Below are positions 34,383-43,625 of a DNA stretch of 64,000 nt, in pieces; the first letter of the stretch is position 1, and the number at the start of each line of letters is the position of its first letter. The position numbers were made by a program, and so were the translations under genes. Below the pieces are notes generated by a model that saw only the letters and a program-made list of their open reading frames with translations, made no database searches and was not told the origin of the DNA. The DNA is from Faucicola osloensis_B (lineage in GTDB: Bacteria; Pseudomonadota; Gammaproteobacteria; Pseudomonadales; Moraxellaceae). The DNA lies in contig CAXORL010000003.1 of NCBI GenBank assembly GCA_964211495.1, positions 297,348 through 361,347 on the forward strand. The letters run 5' to 3'.

Positions 34383-35099
34383 TTACCAACCTAGCACCGC
34401 TTGTTGTTCAGCAATCAGCTGTTTGATACCTTCTTCGGCAATCGCTAGCATTTCATCCACTTGCGCACGGGTAAACGGTTTTTCTTCGGCAGTGCCTTGA
34501 ATCTCGATAAACTCGCCTTTTTGCGTCATCACGACGTTAAGATCTGTGTCACAGCTTGAGTCTTCGCTATAGTTCAAATCCAAGAGCACTTCACCATTTT
34601 TGATACCCACAGAGACCGCTGCCACCAAGCCTACCAAAGGATCGGCTTTGAGTTTTTTGGCGGCTTGCAATTTTTCTAACGCATCGACCAATGCCACAGC
34701 CGCACCGGTGATACTGGCAGTACGGGTGCCGCCATCGGCTTGCAGCACGTCACAGTCGATATGAATGGTATTTTCCCCAAGCTTTTCAAGATCTACCATC
34801 GCCCGTAGGCTACGACCAATCAACCGCTGAATTTCTTGGGTACGACCTGATTGTTTACCTTTGGCAGCTTCGCGTTGGGTACGCTCGTGGGTCGCGCGTG
34901 GCAACATACCGTATTCAGCAGTAATCCAGCCTTTACCTGTGCCTTTGAGCCAGCGCGGTACTTGGGTTTCGATACTGGCGGTACATAGCACTTTGGTATC
35001 ACCATAGCTGACCAGCACGGCGCCTTCGGCATGTTTGGTAAAGTTACGCACAAAACTAATTGGGCGAAGTTGGTTGTTTTCACGATTATCGATACGCAT
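34383..35099 (-). CDS. rph: Ribonuclease PH
   Basis: RNase PH is the phosphate-dependent 3' exonuclease that trims tRNA precursors. I start at 35099 (MRIDNRENNQLRPISF), the family start, with TAGGGA upstream. This gives 238 residues, against 17 extra codons in the longer frame. The phosphate-binding RxxG region and ETQVPRWLKGTGKGWITAEYGMLP block are intact, as is GGTRTASITGA. The C-terminal part is complete, unlike the frameshifted E. coli K-12 gene. Confidence 0.96.
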   Translation of the reverse strand: MRIDNRENNQLRPISFVRNFTKHAEGAVLVSYGDTKVLCTASIETQVPRWLKGTGKGWITAEYGMLPRATHERTQREAAKGKQSGRTQEIQRLIGRSLRAMVDLEKLGENTIHIDCDVLQADGGTRTASITGAAVALVDALEKLQAAKKLKADPLVGLVAAVSVGIKNGEVLLDLNYSEDSSCDTDLNVVMTQKGEFIEIQGTAEEKPFTRAQVDEMLAIAEEGIKQLIAEQQAVLGW

Positions 35100-35231
35100 A
35101 AGATTCCCTAAAAGACCGCGTTGACGGTTTGGTAGATAGTTTTTAAGCAATGGGCAAAAATTACAGTGGTTTTATGCTACCTTGCCAACCCAGTTTTAGC
35201 AAGACAATTCCGTCGGCAACATAGCAGGTTG

Positions 35232-36968
35232 CTATTCAAGCCCTTCACGCTTACGTAGCTCTTTACGTAAAATTTTACCAACATTGGACTTGGGCAGACT
35301 ATCGACAAACTCGACATAGCGTGGGCGCTTATAGCCACTTAAATGCTGTTTACCAAACGCCAGTAGTTGCTCAGCGGTGACCCGGTTGTGTTTTCTGACC
35401 ACAAATATTTTGGGCTCTTCGCCGCGCGTCGCGCTTGGTACGCCAATCGCCACACACTCGAGTACATCGGCATGCTCTAGCATCACCGACTCAATCTCAT
35501 TGGGGTAGACATTAAATCCTGACACCACAATCATGTCTTTTTTACGGTCAACGATTTTGATAAAACCGCGCTCATCAATGATGCCAATATCGCCCGTGCG
35601 CAAATAGCCTGTCGCGGTAAACGCATTAGCAGTCTCAACCGGTAGATTGCGATACCCCACCATCACTTGCGGGCCTTTGACGGCGATTTCCCCGCGTTCG
35701 CCAATGCGCACAGGTTGGTCGTTGTTGTCCAATAAGATGATGTCAGTGGCAGGGGTTGGCAGCCCGACTTTGTTGGTAAATTCTGCGATAGTTAATGGAT
35801 TAAAGGTAATCACAGGCGCAGTTTCTGAGAGCCCATACCCTTCAATAATCGGTAACCCTGTGATGGTATGCCATTTTTTGGCAACACTGGGTAGGATTGC
35901 CATGCCCCCGCCAATGGTAGCTTTGAGTTGGGAAAAATCGAGCCTTCGAAACTCAGGATGCTGTATCAAGGCGCTAAATAGCGTATTGACCCCCAAAATA
36001 AAATGCGGCGGTGTACGCCTTAGCGTATTGACCAGTTCATTGATATCACGTGGATTGGGCACGAGCCTTGAGGCAAACCCACGATACAAAATAAAAACAC
36101 AGCAAATGGTGAATGAAAATACATGATACAGCGGCAACGATGCCAAAATAATATCTTCCTGCCCTTCTTCATCGTACGCGCTGCGAATCAACGCATCGAT
36201 TTGCAGCAAATTGGCAATCACATTGCCATGACTGAGCATCGCGCCTTTTGCCGTCCCTGTGGTACCACCGGTATATTGAATTAATACGATATTCGATAAC
36301 GTGAGATCTGGGCGCTCATAAGCCTTGCTAGCGCCCGCTAATAACTGACTAAAATAAATCCAATTACCTTTTGGCGGCAAATCAGTGGTCGCTGAGACCA
36401 GATTGATTAACGCGCCTTTGAGCTTACTTTTTAAATCGCCCAACCGACAGATGATTAAATGATGTAAATCGCGGTTAAGGTTATCGGCAATGTCTTTGTA
36501 GGTATAAATAAATTTATCTAAAATAAACAACGCCTTGATATCGGCATCATCCATTTGGTGCTCAAGCTCGCGACTGGTGTAGGAAGGGTTCATACTCACC
36601 AGCACCATGCCAGCACGGATGACGCCAAGGGTAATCACAGGATATTGCAAAATATTGGGCAACATCACGCCAATAGCATCGCCGACCTTGAGCCCTAACT
36701 GCTGTAAATAAATGGCAACTTTTAGACTCAGTTTATCTAGCTGCTCGTAAGTAATCTCCTGATCATCGCAGTAATACGCCACTTGCCGCGCATGTTTAGC
36801 AAACCCCGCTTCTAACATGTCAATCAGCGACGTTTGTTCATCTGGCATATCGATGGTACTACAAATGTTATAGCGCTCGTAGCTAATCAGCCACGGTTGC
36901 TGATTTTCTTCCCATTCATACATCTCATGCATCGGGCGGTCATTGATTGGTGAAATAGCGTCATCCAT
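35232..36968 (-). CDS. fadD: Long-chain acyl-CoA ligase (FadD paralogue 1)
   Basis: This enzyme activates fatty acids with ATP and CoA for beta-oxidation. The phosphate loop YTGGTTGTAKG is at 232-242, followed by the gate motif GYGLSETAPV and hinge GYLRTGDIG. The FadD-type C-terminal KSNVGKILRKELR is present. The protein has 578 residues and is similar throughout to the next gene upstream, so the two arose by duplication, like fadD1/fadD2 of Pseudomonas. A terminator lies between them. Substrate preference of each copy cannot be inferred from sequence here. Confidence 0.92.
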   Translation of the reverse strand: MDDAISPINDRPMHEMYEWEENQQPWLISYERYNICSTIDMPDEQTSLIDMLEAGFAKHARQVAYYCDDQEITYEQLDKLSLKVAIYLQQLGLKVGDAIGVMLPNILQYPVITLGVIRAGMVLVSMNPSYTSRELEHQMDDADIKALFILDKFIYTYKDIADNLNRDLHHLIICRLGDLKSKLKGALINLVSATTDLPPKGNWIYFSQLLAGASKAYERPDLTLSNIVLIQYTGGTTGTAKGAMLSHGNVIANLLQIDALIRSAYDEEGQEDIILASLPLYHVFSFTICCVFILYRGFASRLVPNPRDINELVNTLRRTPPHFILGVNTLFSALIQHPEFRRLDFSQLKATIGGGMAILPSVAKKWHTITGLPIIEGYGLSETAPVITFNPLTIAEFTNKVGLPTPATDIILLDNNDQPVRIGERGEIAVKGPQVMVGYRNLPVETANAFTATGYLRTGDIGIIDERGFIKIVDRKKDMIVVSGFNVYPNEIESVMLEHADVLECVAIGVPSATRGEEPKIFVVRKHNRVTAEQLLAFGKQHLSGYKRPRYVEFVDSLPKSNVGKILRKELRKREGLE

Positions 36969-37040
36969 AAACTTAGTATTGCTCGTAACAGCCTATTGGT
37001 ATCCCCAATTTTATAAGGTTAGTTAGGCGCGATGCAATAA

Positions 37041-37077
37041 AAAACCCAACTAATCTGATATAGAAAAGCTGGGTTTT
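37041..37077 (-). terminator. Terminator between the two fadD genes
   Basis: AAAACCCA (37041-37048) pairs with TGGGTTTT (37070-37077), with a long partly paired loop (AGCT/AACT next to the stem). A T run follows on the minus strand. Confidence 0.7.
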
Positions 37078-37093
37078 GGCAACCAGCGTTAGC

Positions 37094-38920
37094 TTATTTT
37101 TTTTCTTCCAGTTTACGCAGTTCTTTACGCAGGATTTTGCCAACGTTTGATTTTGGCAATTCATCCACGAATTCAACTTTACGGGGACGTTTGTAACCGG
37201 TTAATTCGCTTCGCGCGTATTGCAGCAACTCTTGCTCGGTAAGGCTTGGGTCTTTACGTACCACAAACGCTTTTGGCACTTCACCGCTTTTTTCGCTCGG
37301 TACCCCAATCACCCCGACTTCCAATACTTTGGGATGCGCCGCTAGCACCTCTTCAACTTCGTTTGGATAGACGTTAAATCCTGATACCAAAATCATGTCT
37401 TTTTTACGGTCAACGATTTTGAAGTAGCCTTGCTCATCAATGACTGCGATGTCACCGGTTTTGAAATAACCATCTGCTGTCATCACTTCTGCAGTGGCTT
37501 CAGGACGCTGCCAATAGCCTTTCATCACTTGTGGACCTTTAACCGCAATTTCACCACGCTCACCTGCTGCGACTTCGTTGCCGTTGTCATCCAGCAGTTT
37601 GATATCGGTGTTGGGCATCGGGATACCGATTTTGGCGCTAAATTGCTCTTGTGCCAAGGGGTTTAGGGTGGCAACGGGTGAGGTTTCGGACAAGCCGTAG
37701 CCTTCTAAGATATTGGTACCTGTAATACGTTTCCACTCTTCAGCGGTTGAAGGCAATACTGACATACCACCGCCTAGCGACAAACGCAATTTGCTGTGGT
37801 CTAATGCGCGAAAACCGGTGTGGTGCGCCAAGCCATTAAATAATGTGTTCACCGCTGGGAAGAACACTGGCTTATATTTTGCTAATTCTTTGACAAAACT
37901 GTCCAGGTCGCGAGGGTTTGGAATCAATACACCCGTAAAGCCCATGTTCATACCGAGTAGCGCACAGGCGGTAAATGAGAAAATATGATAGAGCGGTAAG
38001 GCAATGACGACGTACTCACCCACCATTTGATTGGGGAACACTTGTCTGGCGAACTCTTGGCACTGTAGCATATTGGATACCAAGTTGTTGTGGGTAAGCA
38101 TCGCACCTTTGGCAACCCCTGTGGTGCCGCCAGTGTACTGTAGTACCGCAATATCAATGCCTTTGATACCTTCTGGGCGCTGATAGCGACTGGCAGACGC
38201 TTGCTTGATCACACTCTTAAAGGTCACATGCCCGTCAATTTGCCAAGCTGGAATGGCTTTTTTGACATATTTGACCACAGTATTGATGAGCATACCTTTG
38301 AACGTACCCATCAAATCACCGATTGAACAGACAATGACGTGATCAACCATTTTTTTGCCGATATCTTGATAGGTTTTGGCAAAGTTTTCCACAATAAATA
38401 ACGCTTTGGCTTGCGAGTCTTCTAACTGATGGGCTAATTCATGAGCGGTATATAGTGGATTGACATTGACCAAGATAAAACCTGCGCGGATGATACCAAT
38501 CATACACACTGGGTATTGCAAGATATTTGGCATCATCACCGCAACGGTATCGCCTTTTTGTAAACCCAATCCCTGCAAATACGCCGCGATTTGGCGGCTA
38601 TAAGTATCTAGCTGACGATAGGTCATGCTACTACCCATACACACAAAGGCATCACTATTATTGAATTGTTCGAAATTCTTTTCAAAAACATTCATTAGGT
38701 TGACTTCGTCACCGGGCATTTGCATGTTATAGTTCATGCCGTAATGCTCGTAAGTCTTTAACCAAGGTTTCTCATGATGATCGGTAAGTTTTGGCGCATG
38801 TGGCTGCGCTTCCATATTATCGACGGGAGTATCGATGGGAGTATCGATGGGAGTATCGATAGGCGCATTGTATTGGGTATTGTTGTCAGGGGTTTGAGCT
38901 GAGGTGGTTGATTCATTCAT
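37094..38920 (-). CDS. fadD: Long-chain acyl-CoA ligase (FadD paralogue 2)
   Basis: This is a second FadD-type ligase with 608 residues, phosphate loop YTGGTTGVAKG (262-272), GYGLSETSPV and the C-terminal KSNVGKILRKELRK. It differs from paralogue 1 by an N-terminal extension of about 40 residues that contains four Ile-Asp-Thr-Pro-type repeats (residues 20-34), coded by a 12-bp minisatellite. The repeat region precedes the conserved start of the domain, so it should not affect catalysis. The gene is divergent from parC, with 434 bp between them. Confidence 0.93.
   Translation of the reverse strand: MNESTTSAQTPDNNTQYNAPIDTPIDTPIDTPVDNMEAQPHAPKLTDHHEKPWLKTYEHYGMNYNMQMPGDEVNLMNVFEKNFEQFNNSDAFVCMGSSMTYRQLDTYSRQIAAYLQGLGLQKGDTVAVMMPNILQYPVCMIGIIRAGFILVNVNPLYTAHELAHQLEDSQAKALFIVENFAKTYQDIGKKMVDHVIVCSIGDLMGTFKGMLINTVVKYVKKAIPAWQIDGHVTFKSVIKQASASRYQRPEGIKGIDIAVLQYTGGTTGVAKGAMLTHNNLVSNMLQCQEFARQVFPNQMVGEYVVIALPLYHIFSFTACALLGMNMGFTGVLIPNPRDLDSFVKELAKYKPVFFPAVNTLFNGLAHHTGFRALDHSKLRLSLGGGMSVLPSTAEEWKRITGTNILEGYGLSETSPVATLNPLAQEQFSAKIGIPMPNTDIKLLDDNGNEVAAGERGEIAVKGPQVMKGYWQRPEATAEVMTADGYFKTGDIAVIDEQGYFKIVDRKKDMILVSGFNVYPNEVEEVLAAHPKVLEVGVIGVPSEKSGEVPKAFVVRKDPSLTEQELLQYARSELTGYKRPRKVEFVDELPKSNVGKILRKELRKLEEKK
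38819..38866. repeat. In-frame 12-bp x4 minisatellite in fadD paralogue 2
   Basis: The units are ATCGACGGGAGT, ATCGATGGGAGT, ATCGATGGGAGT and ATCGATAGGCGC. The middle two are identical. They encode the Thr-Pro-Ile/Val-Asp repeat near the N-terminus. Confidence 0.92.
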
Positions 38921-39354
38921 GAGAAATGTTTTCCTTAGGTATGCGGTCTATCAGCGAATAGCATATTGATAATTAAAAGAATTTTTATAAAAAGGTCAAT
39001 CCCACTGCTAAAAATTATATTAAAAATCGCGGCCAAATGTACTATTAACATACTAAATATTTACTCAATTCTCAAGCCTATTCTCTGTACTTATGGGATG
39101 ATAAAAATGATTTCGCGTCGAAATAGTTATCGGTTATTTGACCGTTAAAGCGGCTACAGTATGCAATTATTTTTAAAAGGCGTTTTTGCGACACAGTTTG
39201 ACGTGTAAAACTGGGCAAATTTGCTATTTCATGGATTAATACTTGTTTTTCTACTCTCAAGCTTTATGATATTTTCTCATACTTCTTATCTCTCTTTTGC
39301 ACTTTCTTTCTTTTGCACTTTCTTTTATTTTTTGTCATTGATTAAGTAACCATT
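38921..39354. other. AT-rich divergent spacer between fadD and parC
   Basis: No credible gene is seen. The part near parC is a C/T-rich tract on the plus strand containing a perfect 16-bp tandem duplication. Promoters for both genes must lie here, but I find no clear -35/-10 pair. Confidence 0.5.
39293..39324. repeat. Perfect 16-bp x2 tandem repeat upstream of parC
   Basis: TCTTTTGCACTTTCTT occurs at 39293-39308 and again at 39309-39324 without mismatch, 30 bp before the parC ATG. Confidence 0.95.
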
Positions 39355-41607
39355 ATGTCCGATACCCTTGTAGCAAAAATTACCAAACCAAACGATTTGA
39401 ACAACCCCACTCGCTCAGTCGCTGAATTTACCGAGAACGCCTATCTGAACTACGCGATGTACGTCATCATGGACCGGGCATTGCCACACGTTGCTGACGG
39501 GTTAAAACCTGTGCAGCGCCGTATCGTGTATGCGATGAGCGAGCTTGGGCTCAAAAATACTGCCAAACCCAAAAAATCAGCGCGCACTATCGGTGACGTC
39601 ATTGGTAAATACCATCCGCATGGCGACTCAGCCTGTTATGAAGCCATGGTGTTGATGAGTCAGCCGTTTAGCTACCGTTATCCACTCATTAGCGGTCAAG
39701 GCAACTTCGGCTCGCCCGATGACCCAAAATCCTTCGCTGCGATGCGCTACACCGAAGCCAAGCTATCGGCTTATGCCAATACTTTGCTAAACGAGCTGGG
39801 TCAAGGCACTGTCGATTGGCAAGACAATTTTGACGGCACCTTGCAAGAACCCGTCACCTTGCCTGCCCGTCTGCCGAACATCTTGCTCAACGGCACAACC
39901 GGCATTGCGGTCGGTATGGCAACCGATATTCCGCCGCATAACTTGTCTGAAGTGGTCAAAGGCTGCATTGCGCTACTTAAAAAACCCACGATGACGGAAA
40001 AAGAGCTGGCAAAGTACATTCCTGCCCCCGATTTGCCGACCAAAGCAGAAATCATCACCTCGCCTGAGGATTTGCTACAGCTATATAAAACGGGTCGTGG
40101 TAGCTACAAAATGCGCGCTACTTATCATATTGATGACAAAGAAAAAAACTTAGTCATCATCGATGCGCTACCCTATCAAATCTCCGGCAATAAAATCATT
40201 GAGCAAATTGCCAATTTAATAAATGCCAAAAAATTGCCTTGGGTGACCGACATCCATGACGAATCCGACCACCAAAACGCTTGCCGTATCGTGCTTGAGC
40301 TGCGCTCTAACCGTGTTGATATCGAGCCGATGATGAGTCATTTGTTTGCCAGTACCGACCTTGAGAGTAATTACCGCGTTAATCTCAACATGATTGGCAC
40401 CAATGGCAAACCCCAAGTCAAATCACTGCTTACCATTCTCACCGAATGGCTCTCTGTGCGCCGAGATATCGTCACACGCCGTTTGCAATACCGCTTAGAT
40501 AAAATCGAGCAGCGCCTGCATATCTTGGCAGGTTTGCTGATTGCCTATCTGCATATTGATGAAGTCATTCGTATCATCCGTGAGGAAGACGACCCAAAAG
40601 CAGAATTGATGACCCGCTATGATTTGACCGAAATCCAAGCCAACGCGATTTTGGATATTCGCCTGCGTCAACTGGCACGCCTTGAAGAAATTGAGCTCAA
40701 ACGTGAACAAAGTGACCTAGAAGCAGAAAAAGCCCAAATCGAAGCATACTTGAACAACCCAGATAAATTGACTGGCTTAATGATTGAAGAGCTCACTGCC
40801 GATATGAAAGAGCATGGCGACAAACGCCAATCGCCGATTGTAGAGCGCACGGAAGCCACCGCGCTTAAAGAAACCGACCTAGCCCCAAGCGAGCCTGTAA
40901 CGGTTATCGTGTCAAAATCAGGCTGGATTCGCTCCGCCAAAGGTCACGATGTCGATGCCGCCAATATGAATTACCGTTCGGGCGATGCCTATCTTGCCCA
41001 TGCGCAAGGCAAATCCAATGAAAAAGTCTATCTCATGGATAACACCGGTCGCAGCTATCGCCTCGATGCCCATACCTTACCCTCTGCGCGGGGGCAAGGC
41101 GAGCCGCTTACTAGTCTGCTAAAACCCACGGGCGGGGCAAGTTTTGTCAACGTGCTGATGGGACAAGATGACAGTAAACTCATCATGGCAAGCTCGCAAG
41201 GCTATGGCTTTATTAACACCTTTGCGGATCTTGATACCAACCAAAAAGCGGGCAAAAATGTGATTAATTTTGATGACGCCTTTAGTTTAATAACCCACCA
41301 AATTGGTGAGCAAGATACGTTAGTTGGCGTGGTCAGCTCGGCAGGGCATTTGCTGGTATACCCATTGACTGAGTTACCGATGATGAAAAAAGGCAAAGGC
41401 AACAAGCTGATTGATTTAAAAGACGGTGACAGCGTGGTCGCCATCACCACATTTGCCGAAGGGGATAGTTTGTCATTGGACAGTGGTAAACGCACGTTGA
41501 CGCTCAAACCGATGGATATTGCCAATTTTATGGGTACACGGGGTCGACGCGGCGCACTCTTGCCAAAAGGGTTTCAAAAGGTGAGTGCTATCAGCAAAGC
41601 CAGTTAA
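39355..41607 (+). CDS. parC: DNA topoisomerase IV subunit A
   Basis: ParC is the DNA-cleaving subunit of topoisomerase IV, which decatenates daughter chromosomes. The catalytic Tyr132 is in AAMRYTEA. The quinolone-resistance region GKYHPHGDSACYEAMV has Ser92 and Glu96 (E. coli S80/E84 equivalents), both wild type. The C-terminal part (about 500-750) is a beta-propeller-like repeat region. At 750 residues the length is normal. There is no clear ribosome site (TTAAGTAACC before the ATG). The stop is followed at once by three 15-bp tandem units. Confidence 0.96.
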   Translation: MSDTLVAKITKPNDLNNPTRSVAEFTENAYLNYAMYVIMDRALPHVADGLKPVQRRIVYAMSELGLKNTAKPKKSARTIGDVIGKYHPHGDSACYEAMVLMSQPFSYRYPLISGQGNFGSPDDPKSFAAMRYTEAKLSAYANTLLNELGQGTVDWQDNFDGTLQEPVTLPARLPNILLNGTTGIAVGMATDIPPHNLSEVVKGCIALLKKPTMTEKELAKYIPAPDLPTKAEIITSPEDLLQLYKTGRGSYKMRATYHIDDKEKNLVIIDALPYQISGNKIIEQIANLINAKKLPWVTDIHDESDHQNACRIVLELRSNRVDIEPMMSHLFASTDLESNYRVNLNMIGTNGKPQVKSLLTILTEWLSVRRDIVTRRLQYRLDKIEQRLHILAGLLIAYLHIDEVIRIIREEDDPKAELMTRYDLTEIQANAILDIRLRQLARLEEIELKREQSDLEAEKAQIEAYLNNPDKLTGLMIEELTADMKEHGDKRQSPIVERTEATALKETDLAPSEPVTVIVSKSGWIRSAKGHDVDAANMNYRSGDAYLAHAQGKSNEKVYLMDNTGRSYRLDAHTLPSARGQGEPLTSLLKPTGGASFVNVLMGQDDSKLIMASSQGYGFINTFADLDTNQKAGKNVINFDDAFSLITHQIGEQDTLVGVVSSAGHLLVYPLTELPMMKKGKGNKLIDLKDGDSVVAITTFAEGDSLSLDSGKRTLTLKPMDIANFMGTRGRRGALLPKGFQKVSAISKAS

Positions 41608-41610
41608 TTA

Positions 41611-41655
41611 AGCTCTAGCTGATTTAGTTCTAGTGAGTTTAGTTTCAGCTTATTC
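41611..41655. repeat. Degenerate 15-bp x3 repeat just after the parC stop
   Basis: AGCTCTAGCTGATTT, AGTTCTAGTGAGTTT and AGTTTCAGCTTATTC run contiguously from 41611, three bases after the parC stop codon. Confidence 0.65.
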
Positions 41656-41819
41656 GCGGTCGAATCAATGCTTTTTGTTAAAGGCATTTTTTATAGTTAT
41701 TTTTTGGGCTTATTTTTTGTCCTTAAAGTCCCGTAATAATTCAACACAAAAACCGTATTTAACCGTTGGCAGAAAATCGCTATGCTCTGCCAACTTTTCA
41801 ATCAAAATCAAACTTTCTA

Positions 41820-42184
41820 TGTACGACTCTGCATTTCAAGACATCAAAACCCATATCGTTAGCTTCACAGGCTTAGAGCGAGATGCCCTACATATTTATG
41901 TCGGTATTGGGGTATTTCTTATCACAAGTCTACTTTTTAAAAATCACCGCTATCGCTGGCTTATCGCCTTATTTGCGGTGATTGCTGCTGCCAGCATGGG
42001 TGAAGTGCTAGACAGACATGACCAGCTTATAATCGACAAGCACTGGTACTGGCAAGGCAGTGTGCATGATATAGTAAACACCTGCTTTTTCCCGACCCTT
42101 TTTACCTTGATACTCACCTTTACCCATTTTTTTGAGCGAAACTTTGAGCGAAATATTGCCCAAGCTCATGGTTCAAAACGTTAA
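41820..42184 (+). CDS. Small membrane protein, unknown function
   Basis: I start at the ATG at 41820 (MYDSAFQDIKTHIV...), giving 121 residues. The open frame extends back to 41633 but that part reads as non-coding. There are three hydrophobic segments (about 24-40, 45-62 and 83-101). Between the second and third lies a conserved-looking acidic stretch, MGEVLDRHDQ, and SVHDIVNT follows. The layout of His/Asp residues between helices is like VanZ-type small membrane proteins, but the match is too weak to assign. It sits between parC and dapC on the same strand. Confidence 0.65.
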
Positions 42185-42264
42185 TTGGCTATCAACTTTT
42201 AGCAAACTTTTGGTTCAATCTTGGCAAACTCAGCGATTCGGGGTAAAGTAACCTAATTGTCAAA

Positions 42265-42292
42265 TCATGTTTTTAAAATCATGTTTTAAACT
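42265..42292. repeat. 14-bp x2 tandem repeat upstream of dapC
   Basis: TCATGTTTTTAAAA (42265-42278) is followed by TCATGTTTTAAACT (42279-42292). The first nine bases are identical. Confidence 0.7.
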
Positions 42293-42307
42293 AGTTCTCT
42301 TGAATGT

Positions 42308-43534
42308 ATGGACAGCCAACCCCTTATGAATCCGCAATTACAGCTTTTGCACCCTTATCCGTTTGCCAAGATGGCAACGTTGCTACAAGGCATCACCCCA
42401 AACCCAAACTATGCCCCGATTAAACTGGGTATCGGTGAGCCGCAGCACACGCCGCCACAGTTCGTGTTAGACGTCATCAAAGACAATCTGACTAAAATCC
42501 AAAATTACCCCACCACCAACGGTTTGCCCGAGCTGCGCCAAGCGATTGCCGATTGGGTACAGCGCCGTTTTCAGGTCGAACAATTAAATGCCGATACCCA
42601 AGTATTACCGGTGATGGGTACACGTGAGGCGCTATTTAGTTTTGTGCAAGCGGCGTTTGACCGTGAGGATAGCAAACGACCTTACGTGGTGATGCCAAAT
42701 CCGTTTTATCAGATTTATGAAGGGGCGACGCTGCTCGCTGGTGGACAGCCGTATTTTGTCAATTGTACCGCCGACAATAACTTTGTAGGTGACTATGACA
42801 GTGTGCCAAGCGAGGTTTGGGAAAAAACCCAACTGGTCTTTGTGTGTAGTCCAAACAACCCAACTGGCTCGGTGATGGATATGGCGCAGTGGCAACGTCT
42901 GGTTGAGCTATCGGATAAATATGGCTTTATCCTAGCCAGTGATGAGTGCTACAGTGAGCTATATTTTGAGGTGCCGCCAATTGGACTACTTGAAGTCTGC
43001 GCCAAACTCGGACGCGAAGATTTTACCAATTGCGTGGTGTTTCATTCGCTGTCAAAACGCTCCAATCTACCTGGCATGCGCTCAGGATTTGTGGCAGGCG
43101 ATGCCAAGCTACTAGCGCCGTATGCCCAGTACCGCACTTACCAAGGCTGCGCGATGCCGATTCATCATCAGCTCGCTTCGATTACCGCGTGGCAAGATGA
43201 AGCCCATGTGGAAGAAAACCGCAAACTATATCGCCAAAAGTTTGATTTGTGGATGGACAAGCTGTCAGACAAATTACCGCTACGCCGTCCTGATGCCGGT
43301 TTTTATTTTTGGTTGCCGGTACAAGATGATGAGCAGTTTGTCAAAGTGCTTTATGAACAGTTAAATATCCATGCGCTTGCAGGGCGCTACCTATCTCGCG
43401 ATACGCCCCCCTACCAAAAGAACAGCGGCAACGCTGGCAAAAACCATGTGCGCATGGCATTGGTTGCAGATATCGCACAAAGCAGCGAGGCGATTGATCG
43501 ATTGCTGAGCTTAGACTTATCAAATTTGGTGTAA
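42308..43534 (+). CDS. dapC: Succinyldiaminopimelate transaminase DapC (class I aminotransferase)
   Basis: DapC makes N-succinyl-LL-diaminopimelate in lysine and peptidoglycan synthesis. It is a fold-type I PLP enzyme: the cofactor lysine is Lys250 in HSLSKRSNLPGMRSGF, the Asp that binds the pyridine nitrogen is in SDECYSELYF (Asp212), and SPNNPTG (181-187) is intact. At 408 residues the length is normal. The pattern near GIGEPQHTPP is typical of the DapC subgroup. The start could also be the ATG at 42326. It is followed by a strong bidirectional terminator. Confidence 0.9.
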   Translation: MDSQPLMNPQLQLLHPYPFAKMATLLQGITPNPNYAPIKLGIGEPQHTPPQFVLDVIKDNLTKIQNYPTTNGLPELRQAIADWVQRRFQVEQLNADTQVLPVMGTREALFSFVQAAFDREDSKRPYVVMPNPFYQIYEGATLLAGGQPYFVNCTADNNFVGDYDSVPSEVWEKTQLVFVCSPNNPTGSVMDMAQWQRLVELSDKYGFILASDECYSELYFEVPPIGLLEVCAKLGREDFTNCVVFHSLSKRSNLPGMRSGFVAGDAKLLAPYAQYRTYQGCAMPIHHQLASITAWQDEAHVEENRKLYRQKFDLWMDKLSDKLPLRRPDAGFYFWLPVQDDEQFVKVLYEQLNIHALAGRYLSRDTPPYQKNSGNAGKNHVRMALVADIAQSSEAIDRLLSLDLSNLV

Positions 43535-43542
43535 TTTTTCAT

Positions 43543-43577
43543 AAAAAAAGTGATGGCTAGCTACCATCACTTTTTTT
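43543..43577. terminator. Bidirectional terminator between dapC and the patatin gene
   Basis: A perfect 14-bp stem, AAAAAAAGTGATGG / CCATCACTTTTTTT, has the loop CTAGCTA. Confidence 0.95.
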
Positions 43578-43592
43578 GACTTTTTATAAGCC

Positions 43593-43622
43593 TTCAGCTT
43601 GTAAAGATTCAGCCTGCAACGA
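43593..43622. repeat. 15-bp x2 tandem repeat next to the patatin stop
   Basis: TTCAGCTTGTAAAGA (43593-43607) and TTCAGCCTGCAACGA (43608-43622) match at 12 of 15. The stop codon of the patatin-like gene is at 43626-43628. Confidence 0.65.
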
Positions 43623-43625
43623 CGG

